From an uncultured Eubacteriales bacterium (GTDB taxonomy: Bacteria > Bacillota > Clostridia > Christensenellales > CAG-138), in NCBI GenBank assembly GCA_900542615.1, contig UQOG01000013.1:1-28847 (forward strand): 28,847 nucleotides of DNA. The letters are read 5' to 3'. Below the pieces are notes generated by a model. The model was not told the origin of the DNA, made no database searches, and was given only the letters and a program-made list of their open reading frames with translations. This document shows positions 1 to 7,105 of this stretch, piece by piece. How positions within the stretch are numbered: position 1 is the first letter of the stretch; each line of letters begins with the position of its first letter. The position numbers and the translations under genes were made by a program.

Positions 1-762
1 TTTTTGTGGCTTTTTTGTGAATTTGATTAAAAAGTCCTTGACAACTCGTTTCGGGGGGGAAAAGCCCATATTTGTTGCTTATTTCAACGGAATCCCCATA
101 TCGGTCATGGTTAAACAGATCATAGAGGGAATCGATACAGCCGCCGAGTATCTTTCCGCGGAATTTGGAGCATCCCTGTAAAAGCACAAATCCGCGATCC
201 GGCGCATGGGGCATCGTTTGCCCAATCGCATCTGGGGTGAAGTCGGTACGGCTCTGATACCAAATATCGCTGGGACGAATCTCCTGAATGGTTCCGGTGG
301 TCAGCAGCTCTTCAAAATAGCGCCTGGTATACGGAAGCATTTCATCATCCAGTTCGCAAATATCCGGCAAAAACGCTTGCCCATAAAAGGATTTTATCCC
401 CACCTTATGCAACATCAGATGATTGATGGTGGTGTCGGAGAAGCCAAGGAATATTTTTGCGAAGCAGCCTTTTGCAGCTCGTTGTTCTCAAATAGGTATG
501 GCGATAGGCGATACGTATCATCGCCGCCAATCGCACAAAGGATCATGTCCGTATCGGGGTCCGTAAAGGCGTCGAGAAGATCCTGGGCACGCGCTTCCGG
601 ATGCGCTTTTAGAAAGGCTTCTCCCCGGAGCGAATGCTTAGAAAACTTTACGTTTAGCCCATAGCGTTCCAACCGTTTCAGACCAATATCGAGCTCATGC
701 TTAACATAGGCTTCCCCCAGTATTCCCCGCGAAAGGCTAATGATTGTAACCGTATGCACCAT
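1..762 (-). pseudogene. S66 family LD-carboxypeptidase (MccF-like), frameshifted and truncated
   Basis: Family S66 serine peptidases cleave the L,D bond of murein tetrapeptides or detoxify microcin C-type compounds. The first frame starts at 762 and reads through the typical N-terminal half, including the stretch CAIGGDDTYRLSPYLFENNE, then stops at about 415. In the neighbouring frame the family sequence resumes as IFLGFSDTTINHLMLHKVGI (with the presumed nucleophile serine in GFSD) and continues open to the window edge, through FYGQAFLPDICELD, DIWYQSRTDF and GGCIDSLYDLFNHDRYGDS. The switch sits at a run of five A (minus strand) near 450; one extra A would restore the frame. Resemblance to the family fades near position 60, right after a run of seven G. 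Base composition is visibly less GC-rich than the neighbouring genes. The start has an AAGGAAGGGGG-like ribosome site. A sequencing indel cannot be excluded. Confidence 0.75.
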
Positions 763-974
763 GTCGCGCCAACCCCCTTCCTTTCCGATTTTACCATATA
801 TTTTTTTTACCGGAAAGAAATGGATTGTAAATCGATGATACGCAGAATGATCGGCGATCTCCTTGCCGGCAAGTTGGATCCAACCGCAAACCTCCCCGCC
901 GTATGCCCGATTCCGGCAGGGGGTTCCTTGTTCGGCCGTTTTGAAAATAGGAAAACCAGAACCGCGATCCCGAT

Positions 975-1012
975 ACCCGCCGCATCGAAATGGCGGGTTT
1001 TCTTTGTCTTTT
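975..1012 (+). terminator. Terminator-like hairpin with T-rich tail
   Basis: A 7-bp stem ACCCGCC (975-981) pairs with GGCGGGT (992-998), 10-nt loop, followed by a T-rich stretch TTTCTTTGTCTTTT. It points along the plus strand, where no upstream gene is visible, so it may be a relic or part of a repeat rather than an active terminator. Confidence 0.4.
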
Positions 1013-1063
1013 GCTTATGCTGCCGAAAAAGAAACGCCGGCGGGCAGATCCGCACCAAAAGCC

Positions 1064-1095
1064 AACCCGCAACCCGGGGTAAGGGGTTGCGGGTT
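1064..1095. repeat. Perfect 12-bp inverted repeat
   Basis: AACCCGCAACCC (1064-1075) and GGGTTGCGGGTT (1084-1095) are exact reverse complements around the 8-nt loop GGGGTAAG. No T-run follows on either strand, so it is not a standard terminator. Function unknown. Confidence 0.7.
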
Positions 1096-1136
1096 GAGGC
1101 GGCGCCGCGACAAAATGCGCGAGCGGTGGTTTTTGC

Positions 1137-1176
1137 AAAAAAAGATCGCCGCGAACGATATAACGCCCGCGGCGAT
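1137..1176 (-). terminator. Rho-independent terminator of tRNA-Val
   Basis: Directly after the encoded CCA end of the tRNA, read on the minus strand, the 9-bp stem ATCGCCGCG pairs with CGCGGCGAT (1145-1153 with 1168-1176). It is followed one base later by seven T (complement of 1137-1143). Position and structure make it the tRNA's own terminator. Confidence 0.88.
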
Positions 1177-1177
1177 A

Positions 1178-1255
1178 TGGTGGGGATGGAGGGACTCGAA
1201 CCCCCGACCTCTTCGATGTGAGCGAAGCGCTCTAACCGGCTGAGACTACATCCCC
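1178..1255 (-). tRNA. tRNA-Val(CAC)
   Basis: On the minus strand the 7-bp acceptor stem GGGGATG pairs with CATCCCC, followed by discriminator A and an encoded CCA (1181-1178). The anticodon arm is CTTCG-CTCACAT-CGAAG, giving anticodon CAC, which reads GUG valine codons. The T arm is GGGGG-TTCGAGT-CCCTC with one G-U pair. The D arm (GTCTCAGCCGGTTAGAGC) is slightly irregular because a T is inserted relative to the usual GCTC/GAGC pairing. The gene is a single-tRNA transcription unit with its own promoter (1267-1295) and terminator (1137-1176). Confidence 0.95.
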
Positions 1256-1266
1256 GAACGCATATG

Positions 1267-1295
1267 ATTATAAAGCATCGGGAGAGAATTTGCAA
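1267..1295 (-). promoter_or_regulatory. SigA-type promoter of tRNA-Val
   Basis: Minus-strand -35 TTGCAA (1295-1290) and perfect -10 TATAAT (1272-1267) are separated by exactly 17 bases. The -10 lies 11 bases before the mature tRNA 5' end at 1255, so the leader is very short. Confidence 0.88.
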
Positions 1296-1328
1296 GAGGG
1301 GATTTTCCGAATTGCCAAGAAAAGGGAA

Positions 1329-1580
1329 TCAAGAGAACTCCACCCCGAAGATGCGGCCCAGGAGGAGCAGGGCCAGCGCGCCCAGCACGGAAAAGCCCAA
1401 AGCGGCGCCCAGGCCCCGGAAGACGCCGGACAGGAAGCTGTTCCACAGGAGCCTGCGGGTATTGGCAAGCACATGGGCCAGCTCCCGGACCCGGCTTTGT
1501 TCCAGGGCGTCGATTAAATCTATGGTCAATTTTTCCCAATCCGTCATGGGGGTAGTGTTGCCAAGGGGGAAGCGTTCCAT
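1329..1580 (-). CDS. DUF5665-type small membrane protein
   Basis: 83 codons if the ATG at 1580 is used, 72 if the ATG at 1547 is used. The C-terminal half has the pattern I know from the DUF5665 family: LANTRRLLWNSFLSGVFRGLG followed by a hydrophobic helix (about residues 53-80, GFSVLGALALLLLGRIFG). The N-terminal half is a charged amphipathic segment. One transmembrane helix is therefore expected, with the N-terminus in the cytoplasm. Neither start has a strong ribosome site. It is the real tail of a much longer open frame whose upstream part is only antisense to the nucleoside phosphorylase gene. The biochemical role of the family is unknown. It lies between the tRNA-Val promoter and the divergent pdp promoter. 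Confidence 0.72.
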   Translation of the reverse strand: MERFPLGNTTPMTDWEKLTIDLIDALEQSRVRELAHVLANTRRLLWNSFLSGVFRGLGAALGFSVLGALALLLLGRIFGVEFS

Positions 1581-1592
1581 ACATGGAGCGCC

Positions 1593-1621
1593 TTGAAAGG
1601 GATGGGGGCATGTGGTACAAT
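1593..1621 (+). promoter_or_regulatory. SigA-type promoter of pyrimidine-nucleoside phosphorylase
   Basis: -35 TTGAAA (1593-1598) and -10 TACAAT (1616-1621) with a 17-base spacer, about 90 bases upstream of the pdp start. It overlaps the leader of the divergent DUF5665-type gene. Confidence 0.8.
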
Positions 1622-1712
1622 ATACGATACGCTGTAAGGGCTGGGACGGCGGACATTTTTCCCGCTTTGCCCAGGACGCAGCCGGGAAACCAAGAACGGG
1701 GAGGGAAACGGT

Positions 1713-3026
1713 ATGCGCATGGTGGACCTGATCCAGAAAAAGCGCAGAGGGGAAGCCCATACAAAAGAAGAGATCCAGGATATCATCCGGGGATTTACCC
1801 AAGGGGAGATCCCGGATTACCAGATGTCCGCCTGGATGATGGCCGTATGTTTTCAGGGCATGACCCCGGCGGAGACCGCCGCCCTGACGGAGGCCATGTG
1901 GCATTCGGGGGACGTGGTGGATCTGAGCGACCTGCCCGGCGTCAAGCTGGATAAGCATTCCACCGGCGGGGTAGGGGATACCACCACCCTGGTGCTGGCG
2001 CCTCTGGTGGCGGCCTGCGGGGGCACGGTGGCCAAGATGAGCGGCCGGGGCCTGGGCCATACCGGCGGCACCCTGGACAAGCTGGAATCCATCCCCGGGG
2101 TGTGCATCGACGTGGAGATCCCGGCCTTCAAGCGGATCGTGCGGGAGCTGGGGGTGTGCGTCATCGGCCAGACGGGGGATCTGGTTCCGGCGGATAAGCG
2201 GATCTACGCCCTGCGGGACGTGACGGGCACGGTGGAGAGCATCCCTCTGATCGCCTCCAGCATCATGAGCAAAAAGCTGGCCGCCGGCACCGACGCCATT
2301 GTGCTGGATGTGAAGACCGGCTCCGGCGCCTTTATGCAGACCCTGGAGGACGCCCGCATCCTGGCCAAGACCATGGTGGAGATCGGAGAGCATGTGGGCC
2401 GCAGGACCGTGGCGGTGATCACGGATATGGACCAGCCCCTGGGCATGGCGGTGGGCAACGCCCTGGAGGTGCGGGAGGCGGTGCAGCTGCTTCGCGGCCA
2501 GATCCCGCCGGAGGATCCCCTCTATCAGGTCTGTATGCTCCTGGCCAGCCATATGCTGTTGTTAGGGGGCCTTGCAAACGACGCGGCGGAGGCGGAGGAA
2601 AAGCTCACCCAGGCCCTTCGGTCCGGGGCGGGATTTGAAAAGCTCCAGGCCATGGTATGCGCCCTGGGGGCGAAACCCGGCTGCCTGGAGGATATGGACG
2701 CCCTATGCAAGACCCGCAAGCTGGTGCCGGTCGCCCTGGAGCAGAGCGGGTACATCGCCAACATGGCCGCCGCCCAGATCGGCACCGCCGCCCAGCTGCT
2801 GGGGGCGGGCCGGGCGAAAAAGACCGACGTCATCGACCCGGCGGTGGGGCTTATCATGCATAAGCGCCGGGGCGATTATTTGAAAGCCGGGGAGCCCTTG
2901 GCCACCCTGTATGTAAACGACGAGACCCGGCTGGCGGAAGCCATGGATACCCTGCGGGGCGCCATCGCCCTTTCTCAACAGCCCCCGGAAAAGATCCCCA
3001 TGGTTTATGAGGTGGTAGGGGCTTGA
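1713..3026 (+). CDS. pdp: Pyrimidine-nucleoside phosphorylase
   Basis: Catalyses phosphorolysis of thymidine, deoxyuridine and uridine to the base plus (deoxy)ribose-1-phosphate, a cytosolic salvage step. The 437-residue product has the family's usual length. It opens with the typical MRMVDLIQKKRRG start and carries the signature KHSTGGVGDTTTLVLAPLVA at residues 81-100, the glycine-rich phosphate-binding segment GRGLGHTGGTLDKLESIPG, and the conserved IPLIASSIMSKKLAAGTD that contributes base- and phosphate-binding residues. The C-terminal domain contains the usual DPAVGLIMHKRRGDYLKAGE lid/barrel-sandwich region. The start is supported by a GGGAGG site 9 bases upstream. It is a single gene behind its own promoter. 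The exact substrate preference (thymidine only or broad) cannot be read from sequence. Confidence 0.95.
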   Translation: MRMVDLIQKKRRGEAHTKEEIQDIIRGFTQGEIPDYQMSAWMMAVCFQGMTPAETAALTEAMWHSGDVVDLSDLPGVKLDKHSTGGVGDTTTLVLAPLVAACGGTVAKMSGRGLGHTGGTLDKLESIPGVCIDVEIPAFKRIVRELGVCVIGQTGDLVPADKRIYALRDVTGTVESIPLIASSIMSKKLAAGTDAIVLDVKTGSGAFMQTLEDARILAKTMVEIGEHVGRRTVAVITDMDQPLGMAVGNALEVREAVQLLRGQIPPEDPLYQVCMLLASHMLLLGGLANDAAEAEEKLTQALRSGAGFEKLQAMVCALGAKPGCLEDMDALCKTRKLVPVALEQSGYIANMAAAQIGTAAQLLGAGRAKKTDVIDPAVGLIMHKRRGDYLKAGEPLATLYVNDETRLAEAMDTLRGAIALSQQPPEKIPMVYEVVGA

Positions 3027-3080
3027 GGCAGGGCCTTTTCCGGTAGATAAAATATAAAAAGGCCTCGCCCTGTGGCGGGG
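3023..3080 (+). promoter_or_regulatory. Possible promoter and leader hairpin before the membrane-protein pair
   Basis: A weak -35 TTGAGG (3023-3028) is followed after 17 bases by GATAAA (3046-3051), or after 19 by TAAAAT. A hairpin CCTCGCC/GGCGGGG with loop CTGT (3063-3080) and a competing inverted repeat GGCCTTTT/AAAAGGCC (3032-3039 with 3057-3064) follow. No T-run, so no clear terminator for pdp. Confidence 0.3.
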
Positions 3081-3113
3081 TAAGAAAATTAATTGGTTGG
3101 AGGTAAATAAACC

Positions 3114-3725
3114 ATGCAAATGACGCCTGATGCGGAAATCCTGGCCATGATCACATCCATTCTTGTGACCATTTTGGTTGTCGCTGGCATTCTATCGTTG
3201 GTAACTTACATTTTCTCCTCGCTGGGCTTTTATACCCTGGCCAAGCGCCGGGGCATCCGGGCCCCAGGCTTGGCTTGGATCCCCATCGGCGGCACCCGGT
3301 GGATCCTGGGGAGCCTGTCGGACCAGTACGCGAGCCTGACCGGCGCCAAGCTCCGGTGCTCCCGGCACATCCTCCTTTGGGGCGAGCTGGTGCTCACCGC
3401 CGCGGCTATTCCGCTGCTGGTGTTCGCCATCCAGCTGTTGACGGCTACCCTGGCAGGGCAGGATGTGACCATGCAGCTGATGCAGCTCAACGGCGTACAA
3501 ACCCTGCTGAACCTGGCTAGCATCGCCCTGAGCGTAATGATCTACATCGCCCTTTATAAGGTCTATAAATCCTGCGACCCCAAGCACGCGGTGCTGTTTT
3601 TGGTGCTTTCCATCATCTTTAGCATCACCATGCCCTTCTTCGTATTCGCTTGCCGGAACAAGGATTTGGGCATGCCCCAGCCGGAAGGCGGGGACGGCGA
3701 GCAGCTGCCGGAATATGGGGCCTGA
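3114..3725 (+). CDS. Uncharacterised integral membrane protein, copy 1
   Basis: 203 residues with an N-terminal hydrophobic helix, a conserved loop YTLAKRRGIRAPGLAWIPIG then RWILGSLSDQY, two further hydrophobic helices and a closing segment YKSCDPKHAVLFLVLSIIFS leading to FACRNKDLGMPQPE. The tail is short, acidic and soluble. I do not recognise a named family; similar unnamed proteins occur in clostridia. The next gene is a clear paralogue with the same layout. It is preceded by a good GGAGG ribosome site 8 bases before the ATG. The positively charged KRRG loop and the conserved cysteine in SCDP are the obvious motifs to test. Function unknown. Confidence 0.8.
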   Translation: MQMTPDAEILAMITSILVTILVVAGILSLVTYIFSSLGFYTLAKRRGIRAPGLAWIPIGGTRWILGSLSDQYASLTGAKLRCSRHILLWGELVLTAAAIPLLVFAIQLLTATLAGQDVTMQLMQLNGVQTLLNLASIALSVMIYIALYKVYKSCDPKHAVLFLVLSIIFSITMPFFVFACRNKDLGMPQPEGGDGEQLPEYGA

Positions 3726-3753
3726 CCCGTCAACTTAAACAAGGAGGTAAATT

Positions 3754-4389
3754 ATGGACGCTAACGTATTTGCTATGGCAGCCGTATTTGGCGTGATCGG
3801 CCTGATCAGCCTGGCGCTGGGGATCGTGCTGTATGTGTTCCTGTCCCTGTCCCTCTATACCCTGGCCAAGCGCCGGGGCATCCTGCATCCGGGCTTGGCC
3901 TGGGTGCCCGTATGCGGCGCCCGGTGGATCATGGGCAGCCTGGCGGACCAATATGTATATTTCACCGAAGGCAAGGTCAAATACCAGCGCAGGCTGCTCC
4001 TTTGGCTGGAGGTGGGGATGTATGTGCTGCTGGGCCTGTTCTTCGGCCTGATGGGCGGCATGGTGGCAGGCGCTGTGATCGATAATGGGAGCCAGGTGGC
4101 TGCCATGGCCGTGTGGATGCTGCTGGGCTATTTCCTGCTGCTGGCGGAGGCGATCGTATTCGCGGTGTTCCAGTACATCGCCCTGTACAGGATCTATAAA
4201 TCCTGCGATCCCAAGAACACCACCCTGTTCCTGGTGCTCAGCATCCTGTTCAATATTACCATGCCCTTCTTCCTGTTCGCCTGCCGGAAAAAGGATCTAG
4301 GTATGCCCCGGCCCGAGGCCCCGGAAGGGGAGCCGGCGGAAGAGCCTACCCAGCTGCCGGAAGCCCAGGAGCCGGAACAGGAGGCATAA
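3754..4389 (+). CDS. Uncharacterised integral membrane protein, copy 2 (paralogue)
   Basis: 211 residues, same order of elements as the preceding gene: hydrophobic N-terminus, YTLAKRRGILHPGLAWVPV, RWIMGSLADQY, two central membrane segments, then YKSCDPKNTTLFLVLSILFN and FACRKKDLGMPRPE. The C-terminal tail is longer and very acidic (EGEPAEEPTQLPEAQEPEQ). It lies 28 bases after copy 1 with its own AAGGAGG site, so the two are probably co-transcribed and arose by tandem duplication. The central membrane segments differ most, while the KRRG loop, the DQY motif and the SCDP-to-GMP segment are nearly identical. Function unknown; the pair may form a heteromer. Confidence 0.8.
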   Translation: MDANVFAMAAVFGVIGLISLALGIVLYVFLSLSLYTLAKRRGILHPGLAWVPVCGARWIMGSLADQYVYFTEGKVKYQRRLLLWLEVGMYVLLGLFFGLMGGMVAGAVIDNGSQVAAMAVWMLLGYFLLLAEAIVFAVFQYIALYRIYKSCDPKNTTLFLVLSILFNITMPFFLFACRKKDLGMPRPEAPEGEPAEEPTQLPEAQEPEQEA

Positions 4390-4423
4390 CGGCCAAACGG
4401 CCATAGGTAGCTTTGACACATTT

Positions 4424-4494
4424 GGGGGGATCCTGGGGATCCCCCACAGTTTACGGACCGTTAAATTGCAATTTAGCGGTCCGTATGTTTTAAT
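4424..4494 (+). terminator. Double hairpin between membrane-protein pair and polA
   Basis: First hairpin: GGGGGATCC (4425-4433) pairs with GGATCCCCC (4437-4445), loop TGG. Second: a 16-bp near-palindrome 4453-4484, ACGGACCG with CGGTCCGT outside and TAAATTG with CAATTTA inside, one T-G pair between. The second is followed by ATGTTTTAATAT, a moderate T-rich tail, so it probably ends the upstream transcript. Confidence 0.65.
4466..4494 (+). promoter_or_regulatory. Candidate SigA-type promoter of polA
   Basis: -35 TTGCAA (4466-4471), lying at the tip of the terminator hairpin, and -10 TTTAAT (4489-4494) with a 17-base spacer. About 46 bases before the polA start. The same -35 is used by the tRNA-Val and zapA promoters in this window. 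Confidence 0.45.
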
Positions 4495-4540
4495 ATAAGG
4501 ATAAGCAAGCCTGCCTGTTCCGGCGGGGAAAAGCGAGGAA

Positions 4541-7105
4541 ATGAGATTGAAGAACCTGATCGCCATCGATGGAAATAGCCTGATGCACCGGGCGTATTAT
4601 GCTTTGCCCTCCATGGCCGCCAAGGACGGAACCCCCACTGGAGCCATATTCGGGTTTTTGCGGATGCTGCTCAAGCTATTGGAGCGGCAGCCGGATTATC
4701 TGGTGGTGGCATTTGATATGAAAGGGCCCACCTTCCGGCATGGGGAATATGGGGAATATAAGGCGGGCCGCCGGCCTACCCCGCCGGATCTTGGCCCCCA
4801 GTTTCCTCTGCTGCGGCAAGTATTGGAGGCCATGGGCATCGCCATATGCCAATGCGAAGGCTATGAGGCGGACGATATCCTGGGCACCGCCAGCCGCATG
4901 GCGGAGGCGGCGGGGAGCGACGCCCTGCTGGTGACCGGGGACCGGGACGCTTTGCAGCTGATCACCCCCCATACCCATGTGTTGATGACCAAGAAGGGCA
5001 TTACGGAGACCGTGGAATACGACGAAGAGGCCCTGCTGGCAGCCTATGGCCTTACGCCGGAGCGGATGGTAGACCTGAAGGGGCTCATGGGGGACGCCTC
5101 GGACAACATTCCCGGGGTACCCGGGGTGGGGGAAAAGACCGCCCTGAAGCTATTGGAAAAATACGGCACCCTGGAAAACGCCCTGGCCCATGCCGGGGAG
5201 GAGAAGGGGGCTTTGCGGACCAAGCTGGAGCAGGGGGCGGAGCTGGCCCGGCTCAGCTACCGGCTGGGCAAGATCGACACGGCGGCGCCCCTTCAGGCGG
5301 CGCTGTCCCAATGGGCGTTCCGGCCTGAGGCCCTGGCGGGGGGGCTGCCCCTGCTATACAAGCTGGAGCTGCGGGGGATCGCAGGGCAGCTTTCCGACAC
5401 AAAGCCGGAAGGGGAGGCCCCGGCGGAGCCCACAGCCCAAACCCAGCGGGTGGCTGAGGAAGCCCCCCTGGAGGCCATGGTAAAGGCCCTTTTAGGCAAG
5501 AGCCCCCTGGGGATACAGCTGGAGGAAAGCTGCCTGTATGTGGCGGCGGACCCGGCGATGCAATACCAGGTAGCCCTGGACGGGGGCGACCTTTTGACCC
5601 CGGGCCTTACGCCGGCGCAGGCTTTGGATGCCATCCGGCCCCTGCTGGAGGACCCGGGGGTGGAGAAGCGGCTCTTCGACGCCAAAGGGTTTTTACACGC
5701 CATCGCCCCCTATGGGATCCGGCTGGCCGGCCCCTGGCAGGACGCCATGATCCAGGATTATCTGCTCCACGCCATCCATCCGGCGGATTCCTTAAAGACC
5801 CTTCTGTCCGAGCGCAGCCTGCCCTATGGGGCGGGAGGGCTTTTACAGGCCGGCCAGGATATGGAGGCGGAGCTGCGGGAAAAGGGCCTGTTGGACCTGT
5901 ATAACCAGGTGGAGCTGCCCCTGGTGGAGGTGCTCTACCAAATGGAGCGGGAGGGCTTCATGGTGGACGGGGCCATGCTGCGGGAGCTTAGCGAGCTGTT
6001 CGCCCGGCGGCTGGAGGAGATCCAGCAGGGGATCTACCAGCAGGCGGGGGAAAGCTTTAACATCCTTTCCACCAAGCAGCTGGGGGTCATCCTGTTTGAA
6101 AAGCTGGGCCTCCCCACCCGGAAAAAGACCAAGACCGGCTACTCCACCGATAGCTCGGTGCTGGAAAGCCTACAGGACCACCATCCCATCGTGCCCATGG
6201 TGATGGAATACCGGTTCCTCTCCAAGCTGAAGAGCACCTTCCTGGACGGGCTGCTGGCCCTGATGCAGCCGGACGGCCGGGTGCATACCAGCTTCAACCA
6301 AAACGTTACCGCCACCGGCCGCATCTCCAGCACGGAGCCCAATTTACAGAATATCCCCGTGCGCACGGAGCTGGGCCGGGAGATCCGCCGGGCCTTTGTG
6401 GCCAGCCCGGGCCGGGTGCTGGTGGGGGCGGACTATTCCCAGATCGAGCTGCGGCTGCTGGCCCACATGAGCGGGGATACCGCCATGGTGGAAGCCTTCC
6501 GCACCGGCGCGGACATCCATGCCATCACCGCCGGAGAGGTGTTCGGGGTAGCGCCTGAGGCGGTCACCTCCCAGCAGCGCAGCGCCGCCAAGGCGGTGAA
6601 CTTTGGCATCGTGTACGGCATCAGCGACTTCGGCCTGGCCCGGAACATCGGCGTAAGCCGCAAGGAGGCGGGAGATTATATCCAGCGGTATTTCCAGCGG
6701 TATCCGGGGGTAAAGGCCTTTATGGACCGCTGCGTCCAGGAAGGCAGGGAAAAGGGTTACGCCACCACCTTGTTGGGCAGGCGAAGGGAGCTGCCGGAGC
6801 TGGCCTCCTCCAATTTTAATACCCGCTCCTTCGGGGAACGGGTGGCCATGAATATGCCCATCCAGGGTACGGCTGCGGATATCATCAAGCTGGCCATGGT
6901 GCGGGTATACCAGGCGCTGGAACGGGAGGGCCTGCAGGCCAAGCTGATCTTGCAGATCCACGATGAGCTGATCCTGGACACCCCCATAGAGGAGGCGGAA
7001 CGGGTCAAACCCTTGCTCAAGGCCTGCATGGAAGAGGCCATGCCCCTTTCCGTGCCCCTGATCGCAGACGTGCGGGAGGGCCATAGCTGGTATGACACGA
7101 AATAG
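4541..7105 (+). CDS. polA: DNA polymerase I
   Basis: 854 residues. It fills gaps and removes RNA primers in replication and repair. Residues 1 to about 290 form the 5'-3' exonuclease (AIDGNSLMHRAYYALP, GYEADDILGT, LVTGDRDALQL, GLMGDASDNIPGVPGVGEKT). About 310-470 is the 3'-5' exonuclease-like domain, which lacks the acidic DxE motif (GIQLEES in its place) and so should have no proofreading. From about 480 to the end is the polymerase: motif A VLVGADYSQIELRLLAHMSG near 626-645, motif B RSAAKAVNFGIVYG near 680, and motif C QIHDELIL near 805. The start has a weak AGGAA site. The end overlaps coaE by 14 bases, suggesting coupled translation. Confidence 0.97.
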   Translation: MRLKNLIAIDGNSLMHRAYYALPSMAAKDGTPTGAIFGFLRMLLKLLERQPDYLVVAFDMKGPTFRHGEYGEYKAGRRPTPPDLGPQFPLLRQVLEAMGIAICQCEGYEADDILGTASRMAEAAGSDALLVTGDRDALQLITPHTHVLMTKKGITETVEYDEEALLAAYGLTPERMVDLKGLMGDASDNIPGVPGVGEKTALKLLEKYGTLENALAHAGEEKGALRTKLEQGAELARLSYRLGKIDTAAPLQAALSQWAFRPEALAGGLPLLYKLELRGIAGQLSDTKPEGEAPAEPTAQTQRVAEEAPLEAMVKALLGKSPLGIQLEESCLYVAADPAMQYQVALDGGDLLTPGLTPAQALDAIRPLLEDPGVEKRLFDAKGFLHAIAPYGIRLAGPWQDAMIQDYLLHAIHPADSLKTLLSERSLPYGAGGLLQAGQDMEAELREKGLLDLYNQVELPLVEVLYQMEREGFMVDGAMLRELSELFARRLEEIQQGIYQQAGESFNILSTKQLGVILFEKLGLPTRKKTKTGYSTDSSVLESLQDHHPIVPMVMEYRFLSKLKSTFLDGLLALMQPDGRVHTSFNQNVTATGRISSTEPNLQNIPVRTELGREIRRAFVASPGRVLVGADYSQIELRLLAHMSGDTAMVEAFRTGADIHAITAGEVFGVAPEAVTSQQRSAAKAVNFGIVYGISDFGLARNIGVSRKEAGDYIQRYFQRYPGVKAFMDRCVQEGREKGYATTLLGRRRELPELASSNFNTRSFGERVAMNMPIQGTAADIIKLAMVRVYQALEREGLQAKLILQIHDELILDTPIEEAERVKPLLKACMEEAMPLSVPLIADVREGHSWYDTK

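Larger units (their letters stand above)
763..1177. other. Gene-free interval with palindromes and hairpins
   Basis: No credible gene is seen; the overlapping open frames here have no recognisable protein and one simply translates the tRNA. What it holds: two abutting 12-bp palindromes (862-873, CTTGCCGGCAAG; 873-884, GTTGGATCCAAC), a terminator-like hairpin on the plus strand (975-1012), a perfect 12-bp inverted repeat (1064-1075 with 1084-1095) and the tRNA terminator (1137-1176). A possible -10 element for the S66 gene (minus-strand TAAAAT) lies near 796, without a convincing -35. Confidence 0.6.

Noticed and set aside
38..43. TTGACA as an rRNA-type promoter at the window start
   Set aside because: No -10 sequence 16-18 bases downstream on the plus strand and no RNA gene follows.
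807..1295. 162-codon minus-strand frame across tRNA-Val
   Set aside because: It translates the tRNA and its terminator; no protein family visible.
1581..2552. Upstream two-thirds of a 407-codon minus-strand frame
   Set aside because: It is antisense to pdp and rich in His, Gln and Gly as a shadow frame; only the last 83 codons (DUF5665-type) are real.
4413..4418. TTGACA as a -35 for polA
   Set aside because: No -10 at 16-18 bases; that position falls inside the GGATCC hairpin.
5430..5480. polA as a fusion with a foreign insert
   Set aside because: The Pro/Ala/Glu-rich stretch is the normal linker between exonuclease and polymerase halves.
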